Numbered from the stretch's first letter, positions 21,845 through 33,063 are shown. The stretch: 64,000 nucleotides of DNA from Pyropia yezoensis (GCA_009829735.1 CM020619.1:19039816-19103815), one strand, 5' to 3'. Notes: a model not told the origin generated them from the letters alone. Program-made: numbers and translations.

Positions 21845-23551
21845 ATGACGGACCCTGTCCCTTCGGGTGGTCGGGGCCGTGGTGCACCGTCGGACGTTTC
21901 GATGGTTACTCCCGCTGGCCGTGGCCGCGGCGGTCCCTTGGGTCCGTCGAACCGTGGCGGAGGCGGGTCGACAGGGATTCCTCGTCGGGGGACAGCGCCC
22001 CCGGGTGGGATCCGGGTTACAATGGGTCAGGATTCACGTGGGAACGCGGGTTCCGAGTCGGGGACCCGAGTTCCACCTTCGGCTACTGTTGCTGGGTCCC
22101 CGGATATTGTGTCCACACTGGAAACTTTTCGAGATGAGATTATGGCTACTGTTTCCCAGGCCCTGAGCCAGAGTCCTGCTGGCCGGGGTGGGTCCCGTGA
22201 TACCAGTCGTTCCGATCGTTCTCGTTCCCGCCGTCACCGGCGTCGTCATCATTCGAGTGGCTCCTCTTCCTCTTCTTCCTCTGGTACCACATTTTCATCC
22301 GTCTTCGATGAGGAGGACCTGGAACCCATTCGGAACCCACGAACCGAGCCCCAGGTAATCAAGTGTTCCGACGATCGTTTTGCTCGGGTCCTGGACTATC
22401 GTACGTATCGCCTACGGAACAAGAAATCGACCTATGGAACGCGAGAAGCACGTAAGATGGGACGGGTTGCTCGTAACATGAAACACTCTTTTGCTGGGTA
22501 CCCTAATTTCTCTGGGAAAGAGGCCCTCAAGGTGTTCACGTGGCTCCGCAAACTGGTTAAGGCATGTAACGATAATGGGGTTTCCGAGGGCATGGCCCTG
22601 TACGCGATCCCTCATTTCCTGTCTGGGGACGCGGAACTGCGGTACACTCGGGCCCTTCCGGACTCCTCAAGCGCATCAGGTGGCGCGTCGATCACGAGTT
22701 ACCCTGAGGCCGTTAACTGGTTCCTTGAAACGTACGCTGAACCCCATGCGTTGGCACTGGCGCAGGACAAGCTCAGTCGGGCCGCTTAGGAACCAGATGA
22801 GGGGATCGAGGCCTTTGCGGTACGCTTACGGGGTCTGACGGAACTATGTGGGAGCATCCACACCGAAGGTACCATGAGACAGCAGCTGATTCCAGGGCTC
22901 CCTGAGTACCTACGTACGGACGCATTTGTTTACAATATCCCTGACCGTACGTACCAGCAGCTGGTAACGTTTATTGCGGGCAAGAACAAGGCGGCTACCG
23001 AGGTTATCAAGATGGCCCGAGGGTCCTCTGTGACCAAGGCTGGCCCCTCTGGAACCGTCCGCAGACCCACTGAACCGAGGCCCAATCGTTCGTTGGACTC
23101 GTCCCCGTTGATGGCTGTTAATCCTATGGGCCCCTCTACAATCCTTAAGGGCCCCCTCGAGAAGGAAACTGAGAAGAACGGGTCGGGTCAAGCGTTTGGG
23201 TTCAAGGGACCCACGCCCAAGTTCGTGGGAGTACGTACCATGGACAGTCGACGCCCGTACCGTTGTTACCTTTGTTGGGAACCGGGTCACATGGCCCATC
23301 AATGTTCCATGTTGTCTGAGGTCCAACGGAAAGCGGTTCTCCAGGCCCGGGACTCGTTCCTTGCGGCCACTCGTGGACGAAGTCAGAGTACCGATGTAAA
23401 GCCGAACGCGGACCGCCAGTTCCATCGTCAGATCCGTGTTGCTATGGTTCAGGCCCTTTGTGAAGGGATAAACCTCTCGGATGACGAGGCGGACCAAGGG
23501 TACCAAGTGAACGACGGTTCCCAGGAGCCGGAACCCTCGGGAAGAGAGTAA
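21845..23551 (+). pseudogene. gag: gag of element A, one internal stop codon
   Basis: The ATG at 21845 follows CGGCCAAC. The frame reads to a TAG at 22787-22789, then continues in the same frame without any other break to a TAA at 23549. Element B has an uninterrupted Gag whose residues line up across this point, so the TAG is most simply a point mutation (a CAG or similar codon to TAG). The first part is Gly/Arg/Ser-rich (an RS-like stretch near 22200-22290). The capsid-like region contains the blocks DYRTYRLRNKKSTYG and FTWLRKLVKACNDN, shared with element B. A CCHC zinc knuckle (CYLCWEPGHMAHQC, about 23260-23305) lies near the C-terminus and would bind RNA. Readthrough of the stop is a less likely alternative. 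Confidence 0.85.
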
Positions 23552-26500
23552 CGGGGGGCGGATCGAAACGGTCCCCTCCCCATCGACGGGATAGTACCTG
23601 CTCGTTTGCAACTGCGTTGGGGTTCTCCAAGATCTTTAAGGGCCCCGTTATACCTGTACGTTCTGAGTCTCCTATTACTTTGAAAAACCCTTGTTCCTGT
23701 TTGCCCTCTCTGGCACGACGATCCAAGTCTGGGCTCCGACGTCGGATGGGAGTGAAGAAGCCCTATGGGTTCAAGGGTACCTTGCTTGTACTGCGTAAGA
23801 GAAACTTTGCTTTGAACGCTTTGATTCGACTGGACACGGAGGAACCGAAGGACACTACGGCTATTCTGGACACTGGTGCAGGGCCAAGCGTGGTACGTGA
23901 GGATGTCCTCCCTGAAGGGTGGCGACGACTGGCGTCAAGGGCCCCCAAGTCGACGCATGTGTGTGACGCCTCTGGTCAGTTGTTACGGGCCCGTGGGATC
24001 GTGGAACTATCGGTGATCGTGAACGGGAAGCCGATGGAGTTCGAGTTCCTCGTGGTGAGGGCCCTCTCGGTACCGTTGATCCTCGGGATGGACTTTCAGA
24101 AGGAACACGTTAAGGCGATCTACCCTGGAACAGAGTCTGTGCTTTGGAACCTGGGTTTCCTGACCTACGCCAAGAGAACGTGGGACGGAAAGACCCAGAA
24201 CGCTTTTCCTGTGAAGGGTAACCCTGTACGCCGAGATCCTTCTGCCCTGTACCTCTCCAAGGGTGTAACTTTGGCACCCCGATCCCTCCAAGCGGTCTAC
24301 GTCAAGTGCGGAACGAACGGACGTTGTTTACTATATGAACGACCGCACAAGATGTCTAAGAAAGGGCTCCGTCTGCATAACGCCCTGGCTAACGTACGGA
24401 CCCGGCGGAACTTCCGGATCCACATCATGAACATCTCGAACCGGGCGGTCAACTTGCTCAAGAACTTCGCCGTAGGCCTCGCTATCCCGTACGACGGACC
24501 CGTGCTCGAGGTCCCCACTGGTTACTTGCCGGCCCCTAGTGAGGGGGCCGACCCTATTGTTACGCTGGGAACAGAGCAAGGGAACACGTCGGGTCAAGCG
24601 TCGTCACCGGAGGGCGAGACCCCTGAGGGATCCGATGGAACCACGGTACCCGAGCCGGATACAAAGGGCAAGACGTCAGACGGAACCCCGGTCAAGATGC
24701 CCAAGGTGGCGTACGAGCTGATCCCGCCTGAACTGCACCAGGCTGTACGTGGACTTTTGGAACGCTATAAGGGTCTGCGGGACGGACAACTGGGACGTAT
24801 TGACGTAACACCCCACCGGATCACTTTGAAAGACGGGGCCAAGCCTATTCGTTCCCAACCGTACCGTACCGGGCTCCATCATCGGGACCTGATCAAGGAA
24901 CAAGTGGAAAAGCAGACCAAGCTCGGGGTCATTGAGCCGTCTCAGGCTGAGTGGTCGTTCCCGGTCGTCTTGGTCCCCAAGCCCGATGGTACCCCCCGGT
25001 TCTGTGTTGACTACCGCAGACTGAACGATGTGACGGTTAAGGACATGTACCCGTTACCAAGGATGGACGACTGTATCGACTTTCTGGGAGAGGCTACCGT
25101 ATTTTCGATGCTGGACGCGAACTGTGGCTACTGGCAGATCCCTGTTGCTGCCGAGGACCAGGATAAGACGACGTTCACGTGTCACGAAGGAACCTTCCGG
25201 TACATCAGGCTCCCCTTTGGTCTTACAAACGCTCCGGCTACGTTTCAACGGGCCATTGACATGATCCTGTCCGGGGTTAAGTGGAAGACGTGCCTCGTGT
25301 ACCTGGACGACATTATTGTTTTCTCTAAGAACCCTACGGAACACCTGGAGCACCTGGAAGAGATCTTTGGGCTCCTCGCTAAGGCCGGTGTATCCCTGAA
25401 GGCCAGCAAGTGCTTTTTGTTCCATGACGAGGTTGAGTACCTTGGCCATATCGTCGGCAAGGGCCAGCTCCGCGTGAACGAGAAGAACCTAGTCGGGCTA
25501 CGGGAAGCCAAGACACCGAGAACCAAGAAAGACCTACGCAGTTTCCTGGGAATGTGTAACGTTTACCGTCGCTTTGTTAAGGACTATGCTCAGGTTGCTC
25601 GCCCTCTGTTGGCTATGACAAGTACCAAGGTACCCGACCCTCTGCCTCCTTTTAATCCGGCTCAGACGGACGCGTTTGAGGAACTGAAGTACCGACTGAC
25701 CCACACACCGATCCTGGCGCTTCCTCGACGCTCGGGCCAGTTTATTGTGGATACCGATGCAAGCGCTGCCCAGATTGGTTGCGTTTTGCTACAGGAACAA
25801 GAGGACGGGGCCTACAAGCCCGTGGGTTACTGGAGCAGGGTCGTGACACAAGCGGAACGGAACTATAGTACCACGGAACGCGAGTGCCTCGCTGTTGTCT
25901 GGGCTCTCTTTTTGTTACGACCGTACCTAGAGGGGACACGCTTCGTTGTACGTACGGACCACACCGCTTTGAAGTGGATGTTACACATGGACGGAGCCCA
26001 TGGACGTTTGGCTCGTTGGCGACTCCGGTTAGCTGAGTACCATTATACCGTTGAGTTCCGTCCTGGTCAACACCACCATGCTGCAGACTTTATGTCAAGG
26101 CTAGAAACTACGGGACACGACCGAGGACCTATACCTGAGGAGATACCTTCCCTGTTAACCATGGCCAACTTTGTTACCGGATGGGTCCGCCCGAACTTCA
26201 AGACACACAAGAAGTACCCACCGTTGTCGGTTGACAGGATCCTCAAGGCTCAGGGGAATGATAAGCGTTGCAAGGAACTTCAGGAAGAGATGGACCGGAA
26301 CGCTAACTCGCGGTACGGGGAAACACCTGAAGGGATACTTGTACGACTGGCTCCTTTGGACCGAGCCGTTCAGATTGTGGTACCCAAGGAACTACAGCAG
26401 GAGGTACTGACTTTGGAACATGAACCAGGCCACGCGGGACACCCAGGGATCAATAAGATGTATACCTCTATGAGACGAACGTTCTACTGGGAAACTTTGG

Positions 26501-27801
26501 TGGCCGACGTGCACGCTTTTGTTACCAACTGTACCGCTTGTTCCAAGGGCAAGGTTCAAGGAAGGCGACGTACCAATCCGTTCAAGCTGTTCCCCGCAAC
26601 GGATCCCTTTAAGGACGTATGCCTTGACCTGTTGGGACCCTTGCCTGAGACAGTGAACGGGAACAAGTACCTTTTGGTTATCGTGGACAGGTTTACCAAG
26701 CTGACCAGAGTGGTACCCATTAGCAGTCAGGACGCGGAAGTGGTGGCCTCGGCCTTTTTGGATACGTGGGTCGCTTCTTACGGGCCCCCGGAAACGTTAC
26801 TGACTGACAACGGGCCCCAGCTGGCGTCCACGCACTTCCGTGGCGTCTGCAGTATGCTTGGGATCAAACACGTAACGTCTACCACGTACCATCCGCAGAC
26901 CCAGGGACAAGTGGAACGCTTTAACCGTACTATCGTGGCCCAGTTACGTACGTACATTGAGGACCATCAGGACCAGTGGGACGAATTGGTTTCCGTGCTT
27001 ACCGTGGCGTACAATACCAGGCCACAACAGAGTACCGGCGTGGCCCCGTTTGAGTTCGCTATCCCTGAACGCGTGCGTACCGTTGCACTGGACCGGCTCC
27101 CAGGGTCCCCGTATCCCAAGGAGCTCAGTGGCAACGCACGCCAGGTACGCGATATGAGACGGGCCCACCTAAGGAACCTAGCTTTTACGTTACGCAAGAA
27201 CCTTGACCTGGCCCAGCGTCGGTACAAGCGGGGTTACGATAAACGGGTTACGCCTGTGAACGAGACCCTTCGCGTGGAAGACTGGGTGTACGTGGATACC
27301 AACGACGACAGTCGGAAGAAACTGGACCAGAGGGTCAAGGGTCCCTATCGGATCGTGGACCGGGATGGGCACACGGTCACGGTACTAGTTGAAGGGATCC
27401 GTGACCGGGTCAGTAGTGACCATGTGGCCCGTGCACCCACACCCTCTGGCCAGACGGATTCCACGTCCATGTTACATGGCCCGCAGGAACCGGTTGTACC
27501 CCTGGACCACGAGGACTCTGGCACCCCTTTTGTTTGGGAACGTTTCTTGGGGCACGACAGGGACCAGGAAGGGAACCTTTGGCTCTTGGTACGCTGGTGG
27601 GGTAACGCCCAGTCCGAGGATACCTGGGAACCTTACCACAAGTTCGACAGGGCCAAGGTTATCCAGTACTGTGAACGCGTTGGGACCGAACCTCCACTGC
27701 GGGAGGAGGAGGCCATCGTACTACTGGAACCGTTCAAGGCTATCTATGCTGTGTGGCCCTGGAACCTTGAACCGGGTGCAGACATGTGTCCCCGTTGCTA
27801 A
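23485..27801 (+). CDS. pol: pol polyprotein of element A
   Basis: The frame is -1 relative to gag and open from 23485, overlapping gag by 67 bases; the first ATG is at 23746. Expression as a Gag-Pol fusion by -1 frameshifting is therefore likely, though I see no classical slippery heptamer. Domains in order: aspartic protease with DTGAG (about 23869); reverse transcriptase with PRFCVDYRRLN, LPFGLTNAPATFQ and the catalytic YLDD (about 25300); RNase H with VDTDAS, ERECLAV and TDH; integrase with an HHCC zinc module (about 26417-26545) and a D,D35E core (VCLDLLGPLP, TDNGPQ, GQVERFNRT, about 26625-26920); and a chromodomain (about 27530-27690, WLLVRWWGNAQSEDTWEP). All catalytic residues are present and no stop interrupts the frame, so pol looks intact. 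Confidence 0.95.
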   Translation, partial: RGGPRVPSERRFPGAGTLGKRVTGGGSKRSPPHRRDSTCSFATALGFSKIFKGPVIPVRSESPITLKNPCSCLPSLARRSKSGLRRRMGVKKPYGFKGTLLVLRKRNFALNALIRLDTEEPKDTTAILDTGAGPSVVREDVLPEGWRRLASRAPKSTHVCDASGQLLRARGIVELSVIVNGKPMEFEFLVVRALSVPLILGMDFQKEHVKAIYPGTESVLWNLGFLTYAKRTWDGKTQNAFPVKGNPVRRDPSALYLSKGVTLAPRSLQAVYVKCGTNGRCLLYERPHKMSKKGLRLHNALANVRTRRNFRIHIMNISNRAVNLLKNFAVGLAIPYDGPVLEVPTGYLPAPSEGADPIVTLGTEQGNTSGQASSPEGETPEGSDGTTVPEPDTKGKTSDGTPVKMPKVAYELIPPELHQAVRGLLERYKGLRDGQLGRIDVTPHRITLKDGAKPIRSQPYRTGLHHRDLIKEQVEKQTKLGVIEPSQAEWSFPVVLVPKPDGTPRFCVDYRRLNDVTVKDMYPLPRMDDCIDFLGEATVFSMLDANCGYWQIPVAAEDQDKTTFTCHEGTFRYIRLPFGLTNAPATFQRAIDMILSGVKWKTCLVYLDDIIVFSKNPTEHLEHLEEIFGLLAKAGVSLKASKCFLFHDEVEYLGHIVGKGQLRVNEKNLVGLREAKTPRTKKDLRSFLGMCNVYRRFVKDYAQVARPLLAMTSTKVPDPLPPFNPAQTDAFEELKYRLTHTPILALPRRSGQFIVDTDASAAQIGCVLLQEQEDGAYKPVGYWSRVVTQAERNYSTTERECLAVVWALFLLRPYLEGTRFVVRTDHTALKWMLHMDGAHGRLARWRLRLAEYHYTVEFRPGQHHHAADFMSRLETTGHDRGPIPEEIPSLLTMANFVTGWVRPNFKTHKKYPPLSVDRILKAQGNDKRCKELQEEMDRNANSRYGETPEGILVRLAPLDRAVQIVVPKELQQEVLTLEHEPGHAGHPGINKMYTSMRRTFYWETLVADVHAFVTNCTACSKGKVQGRRRTNPFKLFPATDPFKDVCLDLLGPLPETVNGNKYLLVIVDRFTKLTRVVPISSQDAEVVASAFLDTWVASYGPPETLLTDNGPQLASTHFRGVCSMLGIKHVTSTTYHPQTQGQVERFNRTIVAQLRTYIEDHQDQWDELVSVLTVAYNTRPQQSTGVAPFEFAIPERVRTVALDRLPGSPYPKELSGNARQVRDMRRAHLRNLAFTLRKNLDLAQRRYKRGYDKRVTPVNETLRVEDWVYVDTNDDSRKKLDQRVKGPYRIVDRDGHTVTVLVEGIRDRVSSDHVARAPTPSGQTDSTSMLHGPQEPVVPLDHEDSGTPFVWERFLGHDRDQEGNLWLLVRWWGNAQSEDTWEPYHKFDRAKVIQYCERVGTEPPLREEEAIVLLEPFKAIYAVWPWNLEPGADMCPRC

Positions 27802-28179
27802 CCCTGGGCCCCGCACCCTTGACCTGGTCAGCCGGTTCCCCGAGACCAAGTGCTGGTTGAAACACCCGAGTAGGTGGGCAGGTTGGTGGTTCGACTCGGG
27901 ACACCAAGGGCAACATTTAGTTCCTGCAAAGATTGTTTTCCTTTGAAAGGAGGGCTACTTGGAAATCTGTTTCTGGTTAACCTTGGGTTGACTCTTTCCC
28001 CCTTTTCCCCATTACTCTCACCTCCCATCCAGGGATTACAAGAAAGGGGGGTTTACTGGAAGGGAGCAGGACTACCAAGAGGATGACAAGAAGCAGTGGA
28101 AATTTTATGACTCTCCAAGCAACAAGACGTAGGGTGAACACATGGAACACGCAGACAGAACCCTCAGACCCTCGCTAAC
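27802..28179. other. Spacer between pol and the antisense ORF in element A
   Basis: 378 bp between two convergent stop codons. Mixed composition with T-rich runs around 27980-28015; it could hold polyadenylation signals for the antisense transcript or for gag-pol. No ORF. Confidence 0.4.
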
Positions 28180-29925
28180 CTAGTACCTACGGAAACGACT
28201 GTCGGGACGAGAAGACTCTTCCTCGTCCATGTCGTCTCGACCACGGACACGAGAACCTTCCTGGGTCCCCGTCCAGGCACGTCGCGCGGCCGCCTCGGCG
28301 TTACCCAACTCGGTACCAAGGTCCCCACGGATCCCGTTACGGTCAACCAGGTTCAATAGCGCTTTGTAGTCTGGGTTACTGGAGCCCCCTTGAGCACAGG
28401 TCCACTCGGCTACACGGGCCCCAAGGTTAACAGTCGCGTGAAGGGAAGCCGACAACAGGGGCCCGACATGAGCGTTCGCAAGGACGTCCGCGGGACCCCC
28501 AAAGAAAGTGCGTAGCCCAAGAACCGCCGTGGTAGTCAGGTTTCCCTCCAGGTCCATAAGTTCCGCGTCGGGCACGTCCCCATGGTCCAGAAGGTTAGCC
28601 ACGTACACGGTACGACCCCCGGGAGGGTTGGAACGATGACCAGCTGACCCCGATGACCGAGCGCCCGGAAACCCAGAGGGACCTGCGGGAACCACCTCGT
28701 CCGACTGATCAGCGTTCTCGTCCTGGGCCCCGAGGATCTCACGCCCTTCCAGTACGTCCGATGAGTACGGTAGGTCCAGTGGGGCCAGGTCCTCGTCTAC
28801 CAGGGCCGCCCATACCCCGTCCCGACTCTCGAACCGAACCCGAACGAAGGAACCGCGATCCTTGCGACGTTTCCCGGAAGCGAGGAGACGCGCACGGAGC
28901 CCCGCGGCGGAAACCACTTGGTCACTAAGGGTCAGAAGGGCGTCCAGGTCCCGCACGGCGGCCTCGTCCACGCCACCGGGACCCTGACAGATGGTACGGG
29001 TACCGACACGCTGGATCCACGTACGCAGGGGCCGAGAGAAGAGGCACAGGTGACCTGTCCGACGGGCGAACTCAAGCAGGTGCACAGCACAGTTGGTAGC
29101 CCATTCCGTTCGAAACACGTACCAGGCGCACGCGTCCGACGAACGAAGAAGTTCCGTGAAGTAACACTGGACCGCAGGAAGTTCCACAAGGGCCCCGTAT
29201 GGTAGTTCCACGTTCTCGAACCAGTGCGGAACCCGAACGTAATGGAGCCCACGGGTAGTCGCGGAACAACTGGGGAACTCTTGTTGATGCCACCCGACCA
29301 GGAACCGACTCTTGTCACGATGGTGCCGACTGAACACCAGGCTAGGTAGGGTCACTTGGTACCCGGGACGGTTCAGGTACGGGGGAGACCCGATCAGGTA
29401 ACAGGGTGAAGGTGCGGCAGGTAGGGGTCCTTGGAGGAGTTCCGTGCGAACCGTCTTGAACCGTTCGACGTACCCGACCTCGTCCGCGTGCCGTACAACC
29501 GTGATCGACAGGGAACGGTCCGCAAGGACAGGGATCCGAGCATCCGGCATTACCGCCATCTGCTTGCGAAACGAGTTACCCGGACAGCTCCCGTCCACGG
29601 CTCGAAGGATCCCATGGGCCCGGGTACCAGTAACCCAACCTCGCGCCTCCTCCCGACGCCACGCCGTAACCGTCTCGGATCCGAAGTCCTGAGGAACCAC
29701 GCCAACTATGGCCGCGTACGACTGGCCCGCCCCGGTTTCCTCTTGATCCATTGGGAGAACGTCTGGCCCAGTAACGGGGCCACCTTGAGCATCGCGTACA
29801 CCTTGCCCAGCTGGTACCCCGGACCCAGGAGCGGGTACACCTTGCCCAGCTCGGTCACCTTGTCGCTCAGGGGCCCCAGGGCCCGCGCCAGCAGGCGAAC
29901 CCGCCGCGGCGCTGCCGGTAACCAT
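28180..29925 (-). CDS. Antisense accessory ORF of element A (581 aa), unknown function
   Basis: An uninterrupted reverse-strand frame lies wholly inside the retrotransposon, between pol and the 3' LTR. The first ATG is at 29925 (MVTGSAAAG); the frame is open further upstream but only with a GTG. It has a Gly/Ala/Pro-rich N-terminus (about 1-75), then a ~350-residue ordered region rich in W, Y and hydrophobics, and an acidic/basic tail (RDDMDEEESS...FRRY). The ordered region aligns with the antisense ORF of element B: DEVGYVERFK with EEVEDVQRAK, FLVGWHQQEFP with YLVTSAQLEFP, FENVELPYG with WPQVEVPYG, and KDRGSF...LPYSSDV with KDDGAL...YPYVPGV, with nearly equal spacing. No Gag, Pol or Env domain, signal peptide or membrane segment is seen. 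Antisense ORFs at this position are described in some plant Tat-lineage elements (e.g. Grande, RIRE2), but homology to those is not claimed. Confidence 0.8.
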   Translation of the reverse strand: MVTGSAAAGSPAGAGPGAPERQGDRAGQGVPAPGSGVPAGQGVRDAQGGPVTGPDVLPMDQEETGAGQSYAAIVGVVPQDFGSETVTAWRREEARGWVTGTRAHGILRAVDGSCPGNSFRKQMAVMPDARIPVLADRSLSITVVRHADEVGYVERFKTVRTELLQGPLPAAPSPCYLIGSPPYLNRPGYQVTLPSLVFSRHHRDKSRFLVGWHQQEFPSCSATTRGLHYVRVPHWFENVELPYGALVELPAVQCYFTELLRSSDACAWYVFRTEWATNCAVHLLEFARRTGHLCLFSRPLRTWIQRVGTRTICQGPGGVDEAAVRDLDALLTLSDQVVSAAGLRARLLASGKRRKDRGSFVRVRFESRDGVWAALVDEDLAPLDLPYSSDVLEGREILGAQDENADQSDEVVPAGPSGFPGARSSGSAGHRSNPPGGRTVYVANLLDHGDVPDAELMDLEGNLTTTAVLGLRTFFGGPADVLANAHVGPLLSASLHATVNLGARVAEWTCAQGGSSNPDYKALLNLVDRNGIRGDLGTELGNAEAAARRAWTGTQEGSRVRGRDDMDEEESSRPDSRFRRY

Positions 29926-30494
29926 AGGGGCCAGGGTGGAGGGGAACGTAGGGGTACGGGTGATGGGGTACGGGGGCACGGAGACGGAGAAGGGGAACGA
30001 GGAAACGGCGGAGAACGAGGTGACCACGGGAAGCGCCGCGGGGACGATGGTACAATGGGACCCGGGTGCTGGGGACGAGGGAACCCGTGAGGGTGCTCTT
30101 ATCCACTGGCCCCCTGCGTTCCAAATGGTACCAGGGCTGCGCCCACGTTCCGCTGGCCCCCGCCTGTGCCCCTACACCGCGTCACCCCCCCTGGCGTACG
30201 GCGCCACATGGGGAGAGCGACGGGGAGGAGGAATGCAGGTGGGTGGCCGGCGCGGGCTGCGCCACACCCCCTTTGGTTCCCCTGCGCGTGGCCTGCACCT
30301 CTCCTGTACCCGCCCCTGGCCAGTCTGAACGGGTTCCCCTGGCACGAGATACTTGTCGGGGGGCCCCTGTTGACAGACACTGGCCCCACAACCCGTTCGT
30401 TGTGGCCCTGTTGTAACCCTGTCAGACGTTCCCCAGTCCCTTTCCTCGGCTTCCTTGTTGGCCGGCGGGACGCTCGGCCCTAGTGAGGGGGCCA

Positions 30495-31138
30495 TGTGGC
30501 GTTCTGAGCCCCTGGGACCGTTGGAACCCGGGAGCCTGACTTGGGACCCGGCTGGCAGCGTTACGTGGAACCACGCGCTGGCCGAGGATCCCTGCATCGG
30601 TGGCCCGGGGCAGTGGCGACACGCCCGGTGCCCTGATTGGTCACCCGGAGCGGTGGACTTGCCGGGTTGGGGCATACTGACCTTCGGTTTATTTGTTTGA
30701 TTTTTCGCATTTGTTTTCCTTGCGTGATTTCGTGTCTTTCCCCTTTTTCCCACTGGGTTTTTTTTGGGGATTGACATTTGTGTGTGGGGGGATTTCGCTT
30801 GCTTTTTGTGTGTTGGCCCGGTGAGCGGCCGGTGCCTTGCTGGCACTTGGCCCGCTGGGGGCGCCCTCTGGGGGCCTCGCTCAGGGCCCCTGGAGGGGCC
30901 AGGGGGGGAGGTTCTTGAGGGGTGCTCCGGGGTTCTCCCCGGGGCCATCTTGTAAAATCAACAGTACTTTGGGTTCCTTCTCCCTCGGGCTTTTGTCCTG
31001 TTTACCTTTGCCTCTTGTCGTGGCGGGCGAGTGGATCAGCAAGGGCTCTTACCTGTTCCTTCCTGGGCTTCGGACTGTGGTCTCTGTGTGTGTGGTTGTG
31101 GTTTCTGGGTCCGGGAATCTGGGTCCCATTACGCTACA
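30495..31138 (+). repeat. 3' LTR of element A
   Basis: 644 bp, the same as the 5' LTR apart from three substitutions, and followed by the target duplication CTCAT at 31139-31143. Preceded by the purine-rich GTGAGGGGG, the likely polypurine tract. Confidence 0.95.
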
Positions 31139-31143
31139 CTCAT

Positions 31144-32589
31144 TGTACCCATGACTGTTGTACAAACTGTTTTGTCCGTCATTGGTGGCTCCTGATCTTC
31201 GGTCCCCTTCTGACCCCTTCACCATGATGACGCGCCCAGCTTGTTCAATTTAATGTGAATCTGTTAATCGCGCACCTATTGCGACCTTAGAGTCAGAGCG
31301 ATTCGAGCTGCACATCTCCCTGTTCGCGCCTTAGCAGCGTCAAAAATATTTTCTCCAAAAGCGCGTTGGGTGCCTTGCACAGCCCTTTTCGTTGCTTCAA
31401 ATGATCAAACTCAGCAACAGGAGAAACTTAAATTCGTTCTTGGGGAGTACTAAGGGCTCTCACTGACAGGCCCTCACCCACTTGCCCAATCAGGAGCGTC
31501 TCTTGGACCAACTGTTCGGTCGCCGCGCCTTCACAGGCCGAAGTCGCCCTTGCTCTTTTCCACTTCTGCAAGAACATATAAGGTTCATATGAGTTCTGTA
31601 GGTAAGTGGCTTCGACCTGTGAGAGAGTTTCAGATTCTTGAAAGACAAAGTTGCTGAGCTCCGGCCGTCTGCACGATTAAAGAGTTGGTTTATGGAGCAG
31701 CTGGTCTCAGTCTTGAGCTGAAGGCAGTAAGGGTAGTGCTGCAGACAAACCGTTGACATGTGCCCTGTTGACGCGTGCCCACCATACCACATGTTTTGCA
31801 ATCTTGCTCTGCCAAGTTGAGAACGTGTCAGTCAGTCAGCGCCGAAGCTTGTGAAATCGCCCAGCCGCTCTGCAAGGAGCAGCTGGCGCGCTGGATGTGA
31901 CACTGTTCGCTTGCTGGACGTACATTTGGCCATATCAAACTGGTTGAAGCTCTGCATTGCTTGACTGTGGGGTTTGATATTGCACTTTGCTATTCCTTCG
32001 TGTGATCACACCAAAATACAAGAGCCCGAGGACATGAGCCGATCGCGCGCCGGAGATAGCGTGTGGAGCTCTGTCACTCCCCGTTCTTGAAAAGCTTGTG
32101 ATTTCTGTAGTGACTGAGAGTCTTCAATTGAACGCTGATTGGTTGGAATCCATGTTTTTTCTCGTGGAGTCTTACGCCCAACTCGGGCGCTTCTCGCTAA
32201 TACGGTTCCCCAGGTCAACAGGGGGTCTCCTTCTCTCGTCGACGCACTCAGAAATGAGAAAAAGCCTCATATCACATTGTTTGCGCAACAACAGGTTCTC
32301 ATGCCGAACGTTCAATCCATGGACCCTTCTCGTCGGAGTCGACTCAATGGCCATCCACGGCCTGATCTCGATGCTGTCGCGATGAGACAAAATATTGCTA
32401 GTTTCTGAACTCGGTCGTGGGAAAATGAGATTGATTCCCTCAGAGAGTCTTTCAGCAACTCTCTGCAAAAGGACCAACCATGCGACTCATTTGCCCCCAA
32501 AGATCGCATTCGACCTCGCTTACTTCCAGATCTCCAGAAAAAAAAGTGGTCCAGCAAAAATCTCCTCCTGTGAGGCAGCTGACAGTCAA
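31144..32589. other. Low-GC spacer between elements A and B
   Basis: About 1.45 kb with no ORF above ~125 codons and stops in all frames. Composition resembles 17513-21054 and 41974-43600, suggesting one low-GC tract into which both LTR elements inserted. No repeat boundary or RNA gene seen. Confidence 0.5.
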
Positions 32590-32594
32590 GAAAC

Positions 32595-33063
32595 TGTGGC
32601 AGTATTGACCCCCAGGTAGGGGGGCAACACGTGCCATGCAAGGGGCGGCAGGCCACTAGCCTGATCCGTTCCTCCCCCTGCATTTGGGTCCATATTCCCT
32701 AAGTTTGGTATAGTTAGCTTAGTAGTAAATCCAACTTGGATTTGAGGGTTTTCTGCATTTATCGTCTTGAATTTTCGTGTGGCCCGGTGGGCAGGTGCTG
32801 GGGTGGGAGATTCTGAGTGGCGAGATTCTGAGTGGGCCCTGGGGGGATAAGGGGAGGGACAGCGGGGCTTGGCCCTGCTTCCCCGTCCCGACCAAGAAAC
32901 TGTTGGACCACACATCATCCTCTTGTTTGTCCGAGGGGGGTTTGCCCCACAACAGGGACAGAGTGTGTGCGACTTGCACTTCTTCCGGTTCCCCCGACAC
33001 GGGAGGCAGCCCTAGCACACCGCCACAACTTGGGTGCCGTGTGTGCTAGTGGTTTTTGCCACA
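32595..33063 (+). repeat. 5' LTR of element B
   Basis: 469 bp, preceded by GAAAC. Contains a repeated phrase GAGATTCTGAGTGG near 32808-32835. The primer-binding motif TGGTGGAGCAGCAGGGGA begins at 33066, two bases after the LTR end. Confidence 0.95.

Larger units (their letters stand above)
21060..31138 (+). mobile_element. LTR retrotransposon A (Ty3/gypsy, chromovirus type) with antisense ORF
   Basis: This is a full-length element of 10,079 bp. Two 644-bp LTRs (21060-21703, 30495-31138), each beginning TGTGGCG and ending CGCTACA, are flanked by a perfect 5-bp target duplication CTCAT (21055-21059 and 31139-31143). I count only three mismatches between the LTRs, so the insertion is recent. 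The order is LTR, primer-binding motif, gag (one stop codon), pol (protease, reverse transcriptase, RNase H, integrase, chromodomain), an antisense ORF, a short G-rich polypurine stretch (GTGAGGGGGCCA), and LTR. A C-terminal chromodomain on integrase is the hallmark of chromoviruses and directs integration to particular chromatin. The extra reverse-strand ORF is not part of the usual chromovirus layout. Confidence 0.95.
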
